NCBI RefSeq assembly: GCF_037975245.1
Contig: NC_092568.1
Coordinates: forward strand, 15,328,501-15,392,500
DNA from: Apostichopus japonicus
Lineage: Eukaryota; Echinodermata; Holothuroidea; Aspidochirotida; Stichopodidae
Direction of reading: 5' to 3'
Length of the DNA stretch: 64,000 bases
Positions 1 through 12,235 of the stretch are shown here, piece by piece. Positions within the stretch are counted from its first letter, which is position 1. Every line of letters begins with the position of its first letter. Below the pieces are notes generated by a model that saw nothing but the letters and a program-made list of their open reading frames with translations, did not search any database and was not told the DNA's origin. Position numbers and translations under genes: made by a program.

Positions 1-1450
1 GGTATGGAGAGGCATATCTGTATTCAAACTATAGGGCCTACTGGGTGTGGTTTGTTGGCATGCAGTACATTCTGTATTAAAGTACTTTTGTGGTTAGTGC
101 AACATAAAAGGGTCAAAAGATAACATTAATCCTGCAATACAGCAAGTAATGGAACTGGAGGCTGGCCAATTGGCACGGCCTGTCATCATGCCATGGATTG
201 GTACTGCTTTTGGTGGATAACACCTGTGTACTGTATGTATGTTGCATAAATGTAGAAATTAGAAAAACGTTTATGAAAATAATTCAATAAGTAGTCCGTT
301 TAGGCTGGGGTTAAATCAGCCTCAAAAATTCAGTAAAAACCCAGAAATTGCTTCATTAAGAATCAAATTGAATCTTCTAATTCTATAGATGCAGGGTTCC
401 CAGCCTTACCTGGAAAAGTCATGGAATTTAAATAAGATGCTTTCAATCCTGGAAAAGTCATAGAATTTGAGGCAAAATGCTTCAAAACCTGGAAAAATCA
501 TGGAATTTGATTAGCCAAAGAGACAACGTTTCATTTTATATCCAAACACGGAAGAATTGAGTGGCTATGGTGGCTTTTTAGTGTGGTTGTGTTACACGAA
601 CTAAAGCATCTCAGCACTAAAAAGCCAAAAGGGAGTAGCGCCCCTTGCCTCCAGAGCTGTTTCTCCTATTACAGTACATGATAATGTGGCCTAAGCTAAC
701 ATTATTGTGTAAAAGGAGAAGTACTAAGTGTACCCCCAAATAAGAATTCCAAAAACAGCACTAAAATGATTGTCCTGCAAATTGTTTTGTATATTTTTGA
801 CTAAGTTCTTTACGTCGGATGCAAGGATTCAACCACAATTTGCTGACAGGTTTCATTTGAAGGCTAGGGCTCACTCTGAAAACCCCAGACTGAATGGAAC
901 TTCATATGCATAACAAGTTTAGAGAATTAAAAATGTATGAATAAAATGATATGCCCAAAAAAGAAAGCCACTGTGAATTATGCAATATCAACTTAGCAGA
1001 TTCATGACACATATTATTTTGTCAAATCTACAAGGTTAACCTGATCAAGTTGGTAAACCTTAGTTAGGGCAAGTAAATGGTAGAATATCTTAGGAAGATC
1101 TCACACTTGGTTAGCTTTCCATGGATCAAAGAATGCCAATATTGAACGTTACAACATTGATTGTGAAAATGACCATACACATGTGTTGCTTAGTGTCTTC
1201 CTGTTGTTAGTCAATACAAGTCCTCTCCTTTTAGTCGCCTCTTATGCCATGCAGAGAAAAATACATGGCACTTCTATACCTTAGAGGGATCCATCCTCTC
1301 TGAGCTATGAGGATGTTCCATTCTTGGCTGCTATTTATGCCTGGAAAACCACAACTACACAAACTGCACTGCACAGTATGTATTTATATCGTTACAAAAT
1401 TACAAATCACATTTACTTACCCATTAATAAGGAGATATCTCTTTTATCAG
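1..1450. other. AT-rich non-coding flank
   Basis: No convincing exon is seen on either strand. It holds the short tandem array at 409-520 and precedes the first recognisable exon of the SAM-associated gene at 1451. It may be intron or inner sequence of the element whose right end is at 6705, but the left end is not visible. Confidence 0.4.
409..520 (+). repeat. three-copy ~41-bp tandem repeat
   Basis: Three consecutive units each begin with CCTGGAAAA(G/A)TCATGGAATTT (second copy ATAG) and then diverge into AT-rich spacers of about 20 bases. The unit length is read directly from the recurrence of CCTGGAAAA. No coding potential. Confidence 0.65.
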
Positions 1451-2958
1451 GAGACCAACACAGTTGAAGAGGTGGCAGATGAAATTGGATCGCCATCACC
1501 CTGCATCGTTGTTTTTGGTAAGTGAGCATTTTTAAGCAAATCACCGGAATAATGATCAGGTCTGAGTGTGGTTTACCTTTGAAAAAATGTATCTTAATCT
1601 TCCTTTTCATGTTTTCAGAGTCAGATATATGCCAACTGACTACAAATTTGCCGACTGTCTCATGCCAAAGGCTCCAAACAGTTACTATAAAACTACAACT
1701 CTATTGTCCTCGTTAGAGGCCACGGAATAATACAGTGAATATTTGGCCCAAAGATCCGTTTGCAAAATTCGGCGCTTGAGAACCCACTTGTTTTATTGGG
1801 AAAATCATGTGGACATCTTTTTTTTTTGGTAGGTCCTACACTGCTGGCAGGAAGGCATTTCGGGATTGTTGTAGACAAGGTCCCAGTCAACAACCACAAG
1901 ATCAATGATTTTGCCATTTCCCTGGGGATGCTCTTTGCTAGTTTCTATGCATTCAACATATCCTGCAAAGGGTGCAGTGACCATGGAGTTCATTCAACGG
2001 TGAGTATTGCAACTGATTGTCAGGTGGAGAGTGGTAGTACCCGTTTTTCAGCTTTCTTCTATCTTAGCATTCAGCACCAAAGACATCAGACCTTCTTAGA
2101 ATGTGGTTTGTGCACATAATGGACCCCCTTGCCCCATGCTGGTTGAGCTAGTCTGTCAACAATTGCCTTTTTGGCCCCAGATAGTTATTCATTGATGGAT
2201 GTTGACCAAACTTGGACACAATGTTCATTGACCCTTGGACATCTTTGATCTTGTGAAAGTCAAGGTCAAAGGTCATTAAAGGGGCACAATAGGTCATTGT
2301 GTGAAAAATTACAAAATGCATCTCCTACAAAGAGCATTCGGTTTCATTGAGACTTTGTCATAATGTACATTGGGTGGTGCTCCTTTTAGCTTGTCCGTAA
2401 ATTTTTAATGCAACGTCATATAATGCCGTTTGAGTTAAAACAGTAAAATTTGGTGAAAAGAAGTATAGGCCCCCAAACGGTCATATTTTGATGGATGTTG
2501 ACCAAACTTGGCCACTGTTCATTGACCCCTGGGACATCTTTGACCTTGTGAAGGTCAAAGGTCATTAAAGGGGCACAATAGGCTCCAAAATGCATCTTCT
2601 CCTACAAATAGCATTTGATTTTCTTGAAACTTTGTCATAATGTCCCTTAGGTGGTGCTCCTTTCAGCTTGTTCGTCGATTTTGAATGGAACATCATATAA
2701 TGCTGTTAAATTGAAATCCCAAATCAGCTGCTGGAAATAACTTTGGTGCACAGCCTACCCCCCCCCCCTACAACTCTTGCAAAAGTCATCAGTCATTTGA
2801 TTACATTGTAATGCATGCTTTCCTGTTCATCCCACAGGTGCTTTGTTGGACTTAATCCGAACACCTCTGCTAAAAGTAAGCTGAAGTCTGCAGTGCATCC
2901 GAAGGTGGTCACTCTGTTGGGGCAGATGAAAGACTTCGAAAGCGAGTGGGACCTGTAG
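1451..2958 (+). pseudogene. C-terminal exons of SAM-associated multicopy protein family
   Basis: Three exons are visible. Exon 1451-1517 follows TTTTATCAG and ends at G|GTAAGT; it encodes a segment ending SPSPCIVVFG. Exon 1833-1999 follows a T-rich tract and TAG, joins in phase, encodes GRHFGIVVDKVPVN and ends at GTGAGT. Exon 2838-2958 follows CATCCCACAG, encodes CFVGLNPN..VHPKVVTLL and stops at TAG. The order (hydrophobic strand, G-IVVDKV block, then PKV-LL tail) resembles the C-terminal half of uncharacterised, highly duplicated proteins in fish and marine invertebrates whose N-terminus is a SAM domain; this is from memory, not a search. The second and third exons do not join in frame (off by one base), so the copy is probably decayed, or an exon is unseen between them. 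Upstream exons would lie left of the window. Function of the family is unknown. Confidence 0.5.
2183..2705 (+). repeat. two copies of a ~290-bp repeat with perfect DR1 AGGTCA sites
   Basis: Two copies (about 2183-2435 and 2483-2705) share TTGATGGATGTTGACCAAAC, the GGTCATTAAAGGGGCACAATAG stretch, ACTTTGTCATAATGT and a GGTGGTGCTCCTTT block. Each copy has a perfect AGGTCA-A-AGGTCA direct repeat (2263-2275 and 2552-2564), the classical DR1 half-site arrangement bound by RXR/HNF4-type nuclear receptors in animals. The pair sits in the last intron of the SAM-associated gene. Binding is not implied by the sequence alone. Confidence 0.7.
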
Positions 2959-5599
2959 GACAGGTTGACGTGTTGGTCCTTAGTACGGTTGTACAGTTTT
3001 TCTGCAAAAGCTACTTAAGTAGGCGGTGGAATAGTAGTACGTATGTGACAAAATTATTAAGGACATGACAGAGGTTCTGTGCCAGTTGCAGAATGACAAA
3101 CTTGATTGAACTGCTGTTTACTCGATGTGTCTCAAAGAGATTTCACTAAGAACATTTAGGTAACTAATCTAAGTCTGTTTCATTGCCTTACTTTTTTGTT
3201 ACTGTACCGGACACTCAATAGGTCTGTCTGGTTAGGTGTTATGTTTTTTTACATGTCTCATATGATCATTGTTGATAACTTGCCACCGAATAAAAATTTG
3301 TAAGCCATCGGCATCACCATTTTCTGTACAAATTGTATGGCAATATGACCCTTTCTTTCTTTGAAGAAAAGTTTATAGTGTTCGTAGGTGGCAATATGAT
3401 TCTTTCTGTATTGGGTGAAATGGATGTCTGTGATTGCCTGTCATTGGGTTTCCTATCTTTTGTGCCATGGGTGCCAAAGTTTGTTCCCTGCAACCATGTC
3501 TCAGTAGTAGATTCCTTTTCCAATAGTTTGATCTAGAACATCTGTCTTCACCTTGAGGCTGGAGTTTAATCCGCAGGGAGGATTGTAAATTTGTCTATCT
3601 GGAGAAATCCCTGTTCAGATCACAACAAAGACTCTAATAGTGGGGGCTGCGACAATTAATATTGGTCAGTTTGTACATGTTGCTTAGCATAAATAATGGG
3701 CATCATTTGCTAAACCAGACTGTTACAAATTTATATAGGCATAAAACCATGTCTAATGCTAACCCTGGCAGGTTGCTTACTAACCATACCATCCTATTTT
3801 AAAGGGCTGTGGTGTTTTTTTCTGAGATAAACATAAAATAGCCTAGAATTGTTTTACACATGTATGTAAAGCAATGAATTGATTCACTCAAACAATGTGC
3901 AGTAGCAAGCGATCATATCAATGGCTTAAAGCACTTTAAATTGTGCCAGAGAGACTTGTGCTTTGCAATGGTGGCATGGTGCCCTATTTCCCCTCTTCAA
4001 CCTCCCAAAAGAAATAATGGTAGTTCCTATTACGTCATTTCTGTGCTGGTTTTGGTGCTGCTCATATTTATGTTATGAAAAATGTTTCCTGGAAGTTAAC
4101 AGCAGGTGTCTAAGGTCTTGTGTGACTGCACCTGCAGCCTTGGGTAGACCCCCCCCCCACCCCCAGTTTCCTCTGAAGAAAATGGAATCTGGGTTATAAA
4201 CTGGTTGCTGTCAGGGAAATCCTAATACGACATTGAGAAAACGACTTTGAAGTAATGCCAATTTTCTTTCAATGGATTTTCTTTGAGTCAGGTGATGTTC
4301 ACATTTTTTAAAGGAGATTTACTGACCTGATAAATTTAAAAGTTTTCAGTTATTTGTTTATGCCAGATACTTAATAAAGAAGTTCAGTAAACTGGGTGGT
4401 ATTTTAAAAACTTTAGCTTTTGATGTTAATTTTTTATTTGTTATGTGACAGTTTAATCTTTGAAAAGGTCTTTAAAAGCTCCATTACACTTCTTAAATGC
4501 AATTTGTTGTTCAAATTGCAATATTTTTCATAGAAAGCCTACAATTTTACTCAGCTTTGTCGCCGATATCTCTTTGGAATTGAGATAGATAGTTCAAACA
4601 GTAGTTTGGCTATATCAACAAATTGTTATGGTCATAACTCTCGTTCTCTTCTACGGAAGAAGTTGGACACTACTAGTGCATGGTAATGGATGATTAAATA
4701 TTCGCAGCAGTGTCTGATGTCCACTGTTCATGTTTTTGATTCCTTGATTTCAGTTTGAGGTATCTATAAAGTCAAGGATGGATGGAAGAAGGTTGTACAA
4801 CAGAGATTAAAGTTCGGAAACCTTGCTAACATGATAAGTCTAGAATGATCTGTCTGATCAAGCGTAAATTATTAAGCGTGTAGCTTTTTTATGGGAAGAA
4901 GAGAAACCTATTGTTTCTGGGGTAATTTTTTGACCAAAAATGTTTTTTTTTTCTTTTAAACAACCAAATTTTAGCTTCTACCATGCTAACTTTTCCAGGT
5001 CTGGACAGGTGAGGACATACTTGGTATGTAATTTTCCTGTGATGAGCACTTCACCCCTGTTGTTTTGGGGTTAGGTTAAACGTTATCTAGTTAACAGTCA
5101 TGAAAACTTGTAAACGGAAGTCCAGAATGCTTGGTACAATCAAGTTAAAATTGATTGTATAGCTTGCTTATGGAAGAATATGCACATTAATGTTGTTGGT
5201 GTGGACTGACATTTTCAGTTAAAAGGGAAAATAGTGACATACTTCTTCATGAGTAGAACATGAATGTCAAAGGTCATCTGAGGTCAACAAAGATAAATGT
5301 AGTCAAGGAATCACTAAGCCTTTAGCTCCCTGGTTTAACTAATTGTTGTTAACAGATCTATGAGCTCCCATTTAATCATCCCTGTAACATGTAAGCCATG
5401 AAACTATGGACAGCTCATGTGACTGGAGTAAGAAGCAAAAAGTACAAAATGATCATTTTTTTCATTTTTTCACATTTGCGTCGTTTTGAGTGTTAGAGGA
5501 ATAAAACTTGAACTGTCATGTATATTTTTGTTTTTGTTCTCTCTTTGTAAGGTTACGGAAGTTTACAGTAACCATATTCAAAATATTTGCACCTGACGG
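2959..5599. other. non-coding AT-rich stretch
   Basis: No exon or repeat I can support apart from a C-rich run near 4151 and the DR4-like site at 5271. Short open frames on both strands lack splice context or recognisable motifs. Confidence 0.4.
5271..5286 (+). promoter_or_regulatory. DR4-type AGGTCA direct repeat
   Basis: AGGTCA-TCTG-AGGTCA is a perfect direct repeat of the nuclear-receptor half-site with a 4-base spacer. It is isolated and lies in non-coding DNA, so it may be chance or repeat-derived. Confidence 0.25.
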
Positions 5600-6690
5600 T
5601 TAAAAGCTAAAATGGTTTTTAAATTTACTGTGAGAATCTGTGAAATAAATACACCTGGCACGATGGAAACAATCTTTAAAATATTGACACGTGGTAATAC
5701 CTGTAGAAAGGTTGAAGTGTCTTTTAAATTTACAGTGTAAAATCTTTAATATATTTAAAATCTTTAAGCTACAGCTGTAGCAGTAAAAAAAGCTGAAATG
5801 GTTTGTAACTTTACAGAAACAGTCATGAAAATAATGACACCTGTCAATAAAATACTGAATTGTCTTGTAAATTTACAGTGACAAGTCTTCAGTATATGTC
5901 AAATTATGGCACCTGACAGTAAAAATCTGTAATGGTATGTAAATTTACTGTGAAAATCTTTAAAATGAAAACACCTTGCAGTAACAAAGCTGAATTGTCA
6001 TGTAAATTTACAGTGACAAATCTTCAATATACTTTTAAAAAACTTGCACCTGACAGTAAAAAAGCTGAAATGGTTTGTAAATTTACTGTGCAAATCTTTA
6101 AAAGGAAAATAACTGACAGTAAAAAAGCTGAAATGGTTTATAAATTTACAGAAACATTCTTGAAAATAATAACATCTGGTAATAAAAAGGATGAAGCGTC
6201 TTGTAAATTTACAGTGAAAAATCTTTAAAATAATAACACCTGACCGTAAACAAACAAAAGTGGTTTGTAAATTGACATTCACAATCTTTAATTTATACAT
6301 GAGATCCTGTAGAATAACACCAACGAAATGTTTTGAAATACAGAGTAAAGTTATTTTACATTTCAAATCCGCAATTCTATGTAAATTATTAGTCAAAAAA
6401 CAGTAGGTACCTGTTGAATATCACTACCTGACAGTAAATAAACGTAAAAAGTGTGTAAATTAACGTTAACAATTTACAGAATTACTGTAATTTTACAACT
6501 CCAAACAGTTTGTGCAAAAAACAGAAAGGGCTGTAAAATTATTTTACAGTAACTTTCTGTAATTTGAAAAACAAAATGGATTGTAAAATAAACAGTTTTT
6601 AAATGTAAAATTATTAAAACAGATGTTCTGTTAAATTACAGGATTTGTTTGGAAACTGCGTTACCAAACAAAAAAAGTAATTTATCAGAA
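5600..6690 (+). repeat. subterminal tandem array of GTAAATTTAC units
   Basis: About ten degenerate units of 62-75 bp each contain GTAAATTTAC(A/T)GTGA, then AATCTT(T/C)AA, then ACACCTG(A/G)CAGTAAAAAAGCTGAA. The core GTAAATTTAC is palindromic. The units occupy the last ~1.1 kb before the CAGTG-TA terminus at 6705; the final 250 bp keeps TTTTACAG/CTGTAAAATT motifs but loses the strict period. The longer reading frames here repeat CKFTV because the period is often a multiple of three; they are not genes. Confidence 0.8.
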
Positions 6691-6707
6691 TTTTTTTTAA
6701 CAGTGTA

Positions 6708-9700
6708 CCTACAAACCTTTTCTGCTACACCCCTTTTTTATCATCATTGAACAACCATTCCAATTGTTATTCTGCTTGCATACAGTGCTTTCTCAATTGA
6801 CTTGAATTGTGATCAATCATAACATTGAGTTGCTTTTTATAGTTATTGGGATCATTTGCTTGATCCTATGAAGTTTTACAGTACCTAAAGGAGTAAACAT
6901 CTAAGAATGTCTGCAAAGGTAAAATACTAACTGTATCCAAGGACAGTATTTAACTTATCCCAATATGAGGTTCAACTGCATTATACCATACTGCAGCTTT
7001 AAACAACTACATACACATAAACCTGCAAAACCAAGAAATATGCCTCCTCCCAACCCATTGCCTTCTCAGGTATGCACAGTATGCCTTCATTATTAGCAAT
7101 CATGGCTGGTGAAAGACATATAAATTGATAAACTAAATTATTATTTTCATTTGGAATGTCCAGCCAAATCAGTCTCCATGTGATTACTGTCATGTCTTTC
7201 TGCTACTACTGCTCCATGAAACTTTCTCTATGAGGCTTCTTATGCCCTTCAGCATGTCTCTTGACATAAATAAAATGAAAAGATAAAAAGTTTCAACACA
7301 ATATGCATGAAAATATGAGTGTAATGTCAGGTATTTTGTGTGAAGTATTTGCCAGTTTTGCACACTTTTGGCAAAAGTTTTGCTCACTGCCATAGGTAAA
7401 ATTATTGAATTTCTTCTCATACAATGTCTGAAAATTTTGCCAACAGATGATTGAACGAACACCGGCCCAGTGACTAAACGGAGAGGATGAACATTTCTAG
7501 TTGCCAGAGAAATGCTTGTGGTTGCAATTGTGACCTTGCAGAGGAAATTGCATCCAACTTTCACAAAAATCCATCACAAAAAGAGTTTCCAGAGCACTTA
7601 AACAACTATAGATAAATGTAATACAGCTAATCCATTAAAACCACACTCAAGTTGTGAAATTTTAACCCTAAATATGTATAGCTATTTTAATACTACTGAT
7701 AAGTTACCACTGTAAATGGTCATATACAGTGTACCAAAAGATTGAGTGATTTGCAAACCCTGAAACTGGCATGTTGTATGATATGCTGCAGGTTTCCTGT
7801 AAACAAGGCTCTACTTGATTCATAAATAAGTACTCGACCACATCATGTGTCAAGGTGAAAGAAAAAGACATAATTTTATAGAATTCCTAAATACAAACGC
7901 TGCTAGCACAGACATGGTGAACACACTTACTACCTTGATCTATTACATGTTAATATGAGTAGGAAGCTAATTGTATTATGCCAATTTTGAGCTGTCTACA
8001 TAACTTAGTTCAATCTTTTGTCAAGCAATCCCACTTGCCTCAAACACGAGACTGCAGGGTTTAAAGTTGGTAAAGGATGGCTAAGCCAAAGGCTGTCATA
8101 CAGTTGCAGTGCTATGAGGGGTTTTCACACTGCCCATTCAGCAGTTACTTCAAAAATGTACTGTAGAAAGATGAATAACAGATGGATAACAGCTAGATAG
8201 ATTGACAGAGTGAAGATGCTGAGTCACAATATATCAAGTGGCATAGCTGGTTCGAGCTAAAAGTTACATTCCAATATGGGGGAGTCTTTCAAATATCCAG
8301 TTGCTCAGACTTACACCAGTATTTTACATACACTGTGCTTGCTCTCCATTAACCAGGTGCCACTCCATTAAATAACAACATTTCGCTCCAGAGTCTTTGT
8401 CCATAGGAGGCATCCATCATGGACATACTGTTATTTATCATGATGGCAACTTTCATAGACCAGTCATGGAACCATGCAAAATATTTTGTGTGTCTTTGAG
8501 TGCAGCTTTACTTTCCAATGTTTTTGGTTGTGCTTCTACTGCTACTACTACTATCCTACTATCCTATTTTATCAGCATGTTAACGATCATTGACATCTAC
8601 TGCAGGGTGTGTTGTCAGGAAACCATCTTTGGAAAGATTAAGGCCAGACTAGATAGTCATGCTTTTGAATGACATATGAAGTTCTCTTGGATCTCATGCT
8701 GATCACCTGTCACAATTTTATTAAAATAGCTCAATACCCTGTCCAAACAAGGATTTCAATCACTGCAGTTTACAAAGTCATTACAAACTGAGGGCTGCCA
8801 ATTTCATCCGCAAAAGTCCATGAAATACGTACAGTATAGCCTAGTGCTTAAGAACATGTGGAGTGAGTACTTGGTAATAATATTATATTTTTCAAAATTG
8901 CAGACAATACGCTGCACATTGTTATACAGTGCACATATAGGACAAACAATGGGGCATTAGACATATTGTGAATCGCCTTTGGGTAAGCACGACACACCTC
9001 CCCCTTGGATCCACCAGTACAAAGCTAAGTATTGATCCTAGGCCCTAGGGTACTAATAATTATTAAAATACCAGAGTGAATTGCCGTGCATGACACTGGC
9101 AGTACAGTTTGCAGGCCTAAGTAACGCTAACACAGTTACATTCCTAAAATACAGTTACGCCTAGTGGTAGTAGTATAGTAAAAGCTTCATAATTGACCCA
9201 GCCCCGTAATTGACGCATCTTCAATTATTACTAGCAACGATACAGCAGGCCACCTAAACTTTTTGCAGTCAATTACATATTTCATGAGTTTGAATCCATG
9301 TTAGCTATTTGCTGACCAAATTGTGGTATTTTTTAAGCTTTTAACAATAACACCTTCCCCCCAGTTTTGCACATTTTTTTAGCATTTGGAAATCTTACAC
9401 CCTAAAAGTAACCAACAATACCTATGATAAAACCTCTCTCTGGGACCTGACCTGTCTGAGCTTAGAGGCTCAGAGTATAACAATCAGCATCTAAAGTCAA
9501 TGGATGTATAATAAGGCCTACAGTACAGTTAGCTTATCGAAGGATGTGTCAATTTAGGGGTATGAAAGAACTTGACACGGCAGACATTTTGTGGTCAAAT
9601 TCTGCTCAATTGTACGGTGCATAAGCACAGAATCTTAAATATTTTGAGATCATAACATTTCTGAGGAACTACACATATGAAAAACACACACAGTTGAGTG

Positions 9701-9834
9701 ATTTGGTTTTTTCCTTGATAGACATCGTTGATCAAATCCTTAAGTGCGTCAATTATGAACCCACCATGCTACTACTAGTAGAACTACAGTAGTTAATACT
9801 ATGCCGACTACTAATTATAGGTAGGCTATATCGA
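6708..9834. other. non-coding stretch
   Basis: I see no supported exon, RNA gene or terminal repeat. A 124-codon frame on the - strand (7190-7564) has no recognisable domain, no clear splice sites and sits in AT-rich DNA. Confidence 0.4.
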
Positions 9835-10290
9835 AATTCGGACTTCTCCATCACTTTTGAAGCGCCCGAATCGACCGCTCGCCATTTCTCTATTTCGATG
9901 CTCCTTCAACTTGACTATACACGCTTGAAGTCGGGCTGGAAGTCGCCATTCTTCTCGTATACGCTTTGCACTTTGTTTACATCTATGGGCGCAGACATCT
10001 TGATTAGGGGTGCTTGGCAGCGATTGGCTGAAACCCAAACCTTCTTTAAGATCTATTTTGATTGGTGCTAACATCCTGTGACACCGTCACCCTCCTACAG
10101 TAACACGCATTGGCTATGGTCAAAGGGTACTGAGGGTGATCTTTGAGCTGTGCTCCCTGAGAGTAAGTGACAAGATGGCCGCGATGTGAACGATGTAGTA
10201 CCGTCGTTGACAAAAGATCTGTGACTGGCCGTCCCAGATAATTTTGATCTCGGAAACAGTGCTCTAATGGATAACAATTACATAAGGAAA
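9835..10290. promoter_or_regulatory. CpG-enriched segment, possible 5' region
   Basis: CpG is clearly more frequent here than in the flanking AT-rich DNA. On the - strand a 27-codon frame (9998-9915) begins MSAPIDVNKVQSVYEKNGDF, which looks exon-like but ends at TAG without a good donor. It could be the first exon and promoter of an unseen gene, or a decayed element. I do not recognise the peptide. Confidence 0.25.
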
Positions 10291-10639
10291 CTTTTGTTGG
10301 TATTTGTATTTATGTTCACGGAGTAAACAGTTTACACGACCAAATTTTATCTGTGCGTGGTGAAGGGCCCTTGACGTAGGTGTAAATTTACGGTAAGTCT
10401 CACCATTCTGTTTTCGATAAAACCTTCTCTTACTTTCATATATGGAAAGGTAAGTCATTCCCCGTCCTATTTAATATTTATTTAGCGAAAAACAGTTCAG
10501 AAACTTCGAGAATTTTACACTCGCACTCTGTTCTCTGTGTACAGCATTTCGCGGGTAAAATTTAAATATTTAAAAATCGTGACGTAACAAATCTTTGAAA
10601 ATATTGAGGGTCGCGAGGTCAGCTTTCCGACTGACTTAG

Positions 10640-10999
10640 GTGCCGTGCAATGCAGACAGAAGAAGTTATACGATGCCCAACAATGCGGTCAGCCTTTTTT
10701 ATTATGCCGCTGGGGATAAAAGTGGGTTGCATGTTCCAGCAAGAAAGACTGGAAGAGGTCCTAAACTACAAAGTTTCTGGCAATGGCCATGTTCGATGAC
10801 CAAAACACTTTCCGGTGCAGTTTATCATATCAAGAGACTGGATACGGGAAAGCAACATCTGGTGCACTACAATAAACTAAAACCATGCTATTCTCACCCA
10901 CCGACGTCAGCTTCTCTGATTTCATTCTCCATGAGCTACATGAACTTGATGTTGACCGATATCATGGTCAAGAACACATCCCTGTTACTAACGATTTAA
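10640..10999 (+). pseudogene. retrotransposon integrase C-terminal fragment
   Basis: The frame contains DKSGLHVPARKTGRGPKLQS (from about 10715) and then a block ending HLVHYNKLKPCYS, matching the C-terminal end of Ty3/Gypsy integrases: a 'GD-VWL' strand, a GR--KL turn, a W-GPF-like segment (here WQWPC), and the terminal V-YNKLKPY motif. Only the tail of pol remains; no protease, RT, RNase H or DDE core is present upstream. The reading frame is open for 119 codons but the part after about 10906 has no family resemblance. Confidence 0.6.
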
Positions 11000-11270
11000 A
11001 TTCGGATGTTATGCAATCCACTAGAAAGCGGCCTAGATGAATGCCAATTTGAAACAGAGACTATCATATGTATTAAATAAGGGTTTTGTTATATCGGAAG
11101 AATTAATTGCATGTTTCAATTGTTTTGGTTTGAAAAGGTGCCTATACTGTTATTTAATAGAAAAAATAAGAGTAATGTTTCTTATTGTATAGTTTTCGAA
11201 TTTTAGTTGCATGTAAAAATTACATTTTATGTATTTGTATAGACTCGGGACGAGTCTTTGTTTCAGCAAC
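10640..11270 (+). mobile_element. Gypsy-type LTR retrotransposon 3' fragment
   Basis: The segment contains the end of an integrase (next entry) followed by AT-rich sequence and GACTCGGGACGAGTC at 11243-11257, which resembles the motif that often precedes the 3' LTR of Gypsy elements. No intact LTR pair or upstream pol is visible. Confidence 0.45.
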
Positions 11271-11860
11271 AATTTTTGACGATATATTTGCGATTAACAT
11301 TAACAGTTTTTGACCCCTGAAGTAAATGTCGATACAGGCAGAAATGTGCTATACTCATACTGCTTACCCCGTCAAACTTGTCAACCGGAATGTCATAATT
11401 CATTTTCCCCACAGAAACAGTTCCTTTCAAACAAATCACCAGCAAATGCAGAGTTTTCAAGTGTATGAATACGTTGTTAATAGTTTATATTTCAAACGTA
11501 ACTGATGGCGTGTCGAGTTTACCAGTCTAAGTTTCTAGGTTCTGTTTGTTAGCCTGCAGCAAACATGTTTCACGGTTACATATCGTTACAGTTAACTGTA
11601 GGTTTTCACATTTTACTAAGATAATGTGTAGCATTATGTTCCCCATGTACTGGAACATTGAGACACACCTTACAATGATCACACGGTCACAGTCACAGTG
11701 GTTCTTTCTTGCCCCGACTCTATCCTGGTTGACTTTTCTTTAAAAAAAAAACTTAAATGATTTAAAAGGATGGGAAAAAATTAACTACACATTGATATCG
11801 AGAGGAGCAAGTGAAAATACCTTCTTTGTCATCATTAACGGTATCATAAGGAAGTTAACT

Positions 11861-11954
11861 CGAACTTATGAGTATTCAAGTTAAGGCCTTAGACTCACCT
11901 TCATGTGAAGGTTAGTCTGAGGCCTTAACTTGAATTTGAATACTCATAAGTTCG
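11861..11954. repeat. 94-nt near-perfect long hairpin
   Basis: The left arm CGAACTTATGAGTATTCAAG... and right arm ...TACTCATAAGTTCG pair over about 43 bp, with inner segments TTAAGGCCTTAGACT and AGTCTGAGGCCTTAA and a 3-4 nt loop near 11911. There are a few mismatches and a small insertion on the right arm. It could be a pre-miRNA-like fold-back or a very short palindromic MITE. GTGACCGTGT right after it is the inverse of ACACGGTCAC at 11679, so the inverted structure may be larger. Confidence 0.75.
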
Positions 11955-12235
11955 TGACCGTGTGAATTCTTTAAATGAGCATCGTACTATTAAGGGGTAT
12001 ATAAGAAAACAACTTTTCTAATCGAATGATTCATATACCTGTATAGATATTCATATGTACGACAAGGTAAGCTACATCTAGCCCCGACTATCCTGAATGT
12101 TTAGGACTGCATATTTAAGGAGATATACGTTGGTATCGTTCAAATATTATGTAGGTCTATTTTTATTACAACATAGTCAAATATATGATTCACTGTTGGT
12201 TTGTATTTTGAAGACACAATAGCATATGTCATATA

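Larger units (their letters stand above)
1..6705 (+). mobile_element. right part of a TA-flanked element with SAM-associated gene (E1)
   Basis: The right end reads TTTTTTTTAACAGTG at 6691-6705 and is followed by TA. Read inward from the end it is CACTGTTAAAAAAAA, very close to the CACTCTTAAAA end of the element at 12236-16118. Inside the end lies about 1.1 kb of palindromic tandem units (5600-6690), and farther in are C-terminal exons of a multicopy SAM-associated protein family. The left end is not in the window, so the left limit given here is only the window edge. Joining the exons and the array into one element is inference; they are separated by about 2.6 kb of featureless DNA. Confidence 0.45.

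Noticed and set aside
5932-6396. Long frames on both strands rich in CKFTV or related peptides
   Set aside because: They run through the GTAAATTTAC tandem array, and the repetition reflects a period that is often a multiple of three.
5600-6690. CRISPR-like array
   Set aside because: Units are degenerate throughout, there are no distinct unique spacers, and the context is an animal genome.
7190-7564. 124-codon frame on the - strand
   Set aside because: No family resemblance, no convincing splice sites, and composition like the surrounding non-coding DNA.
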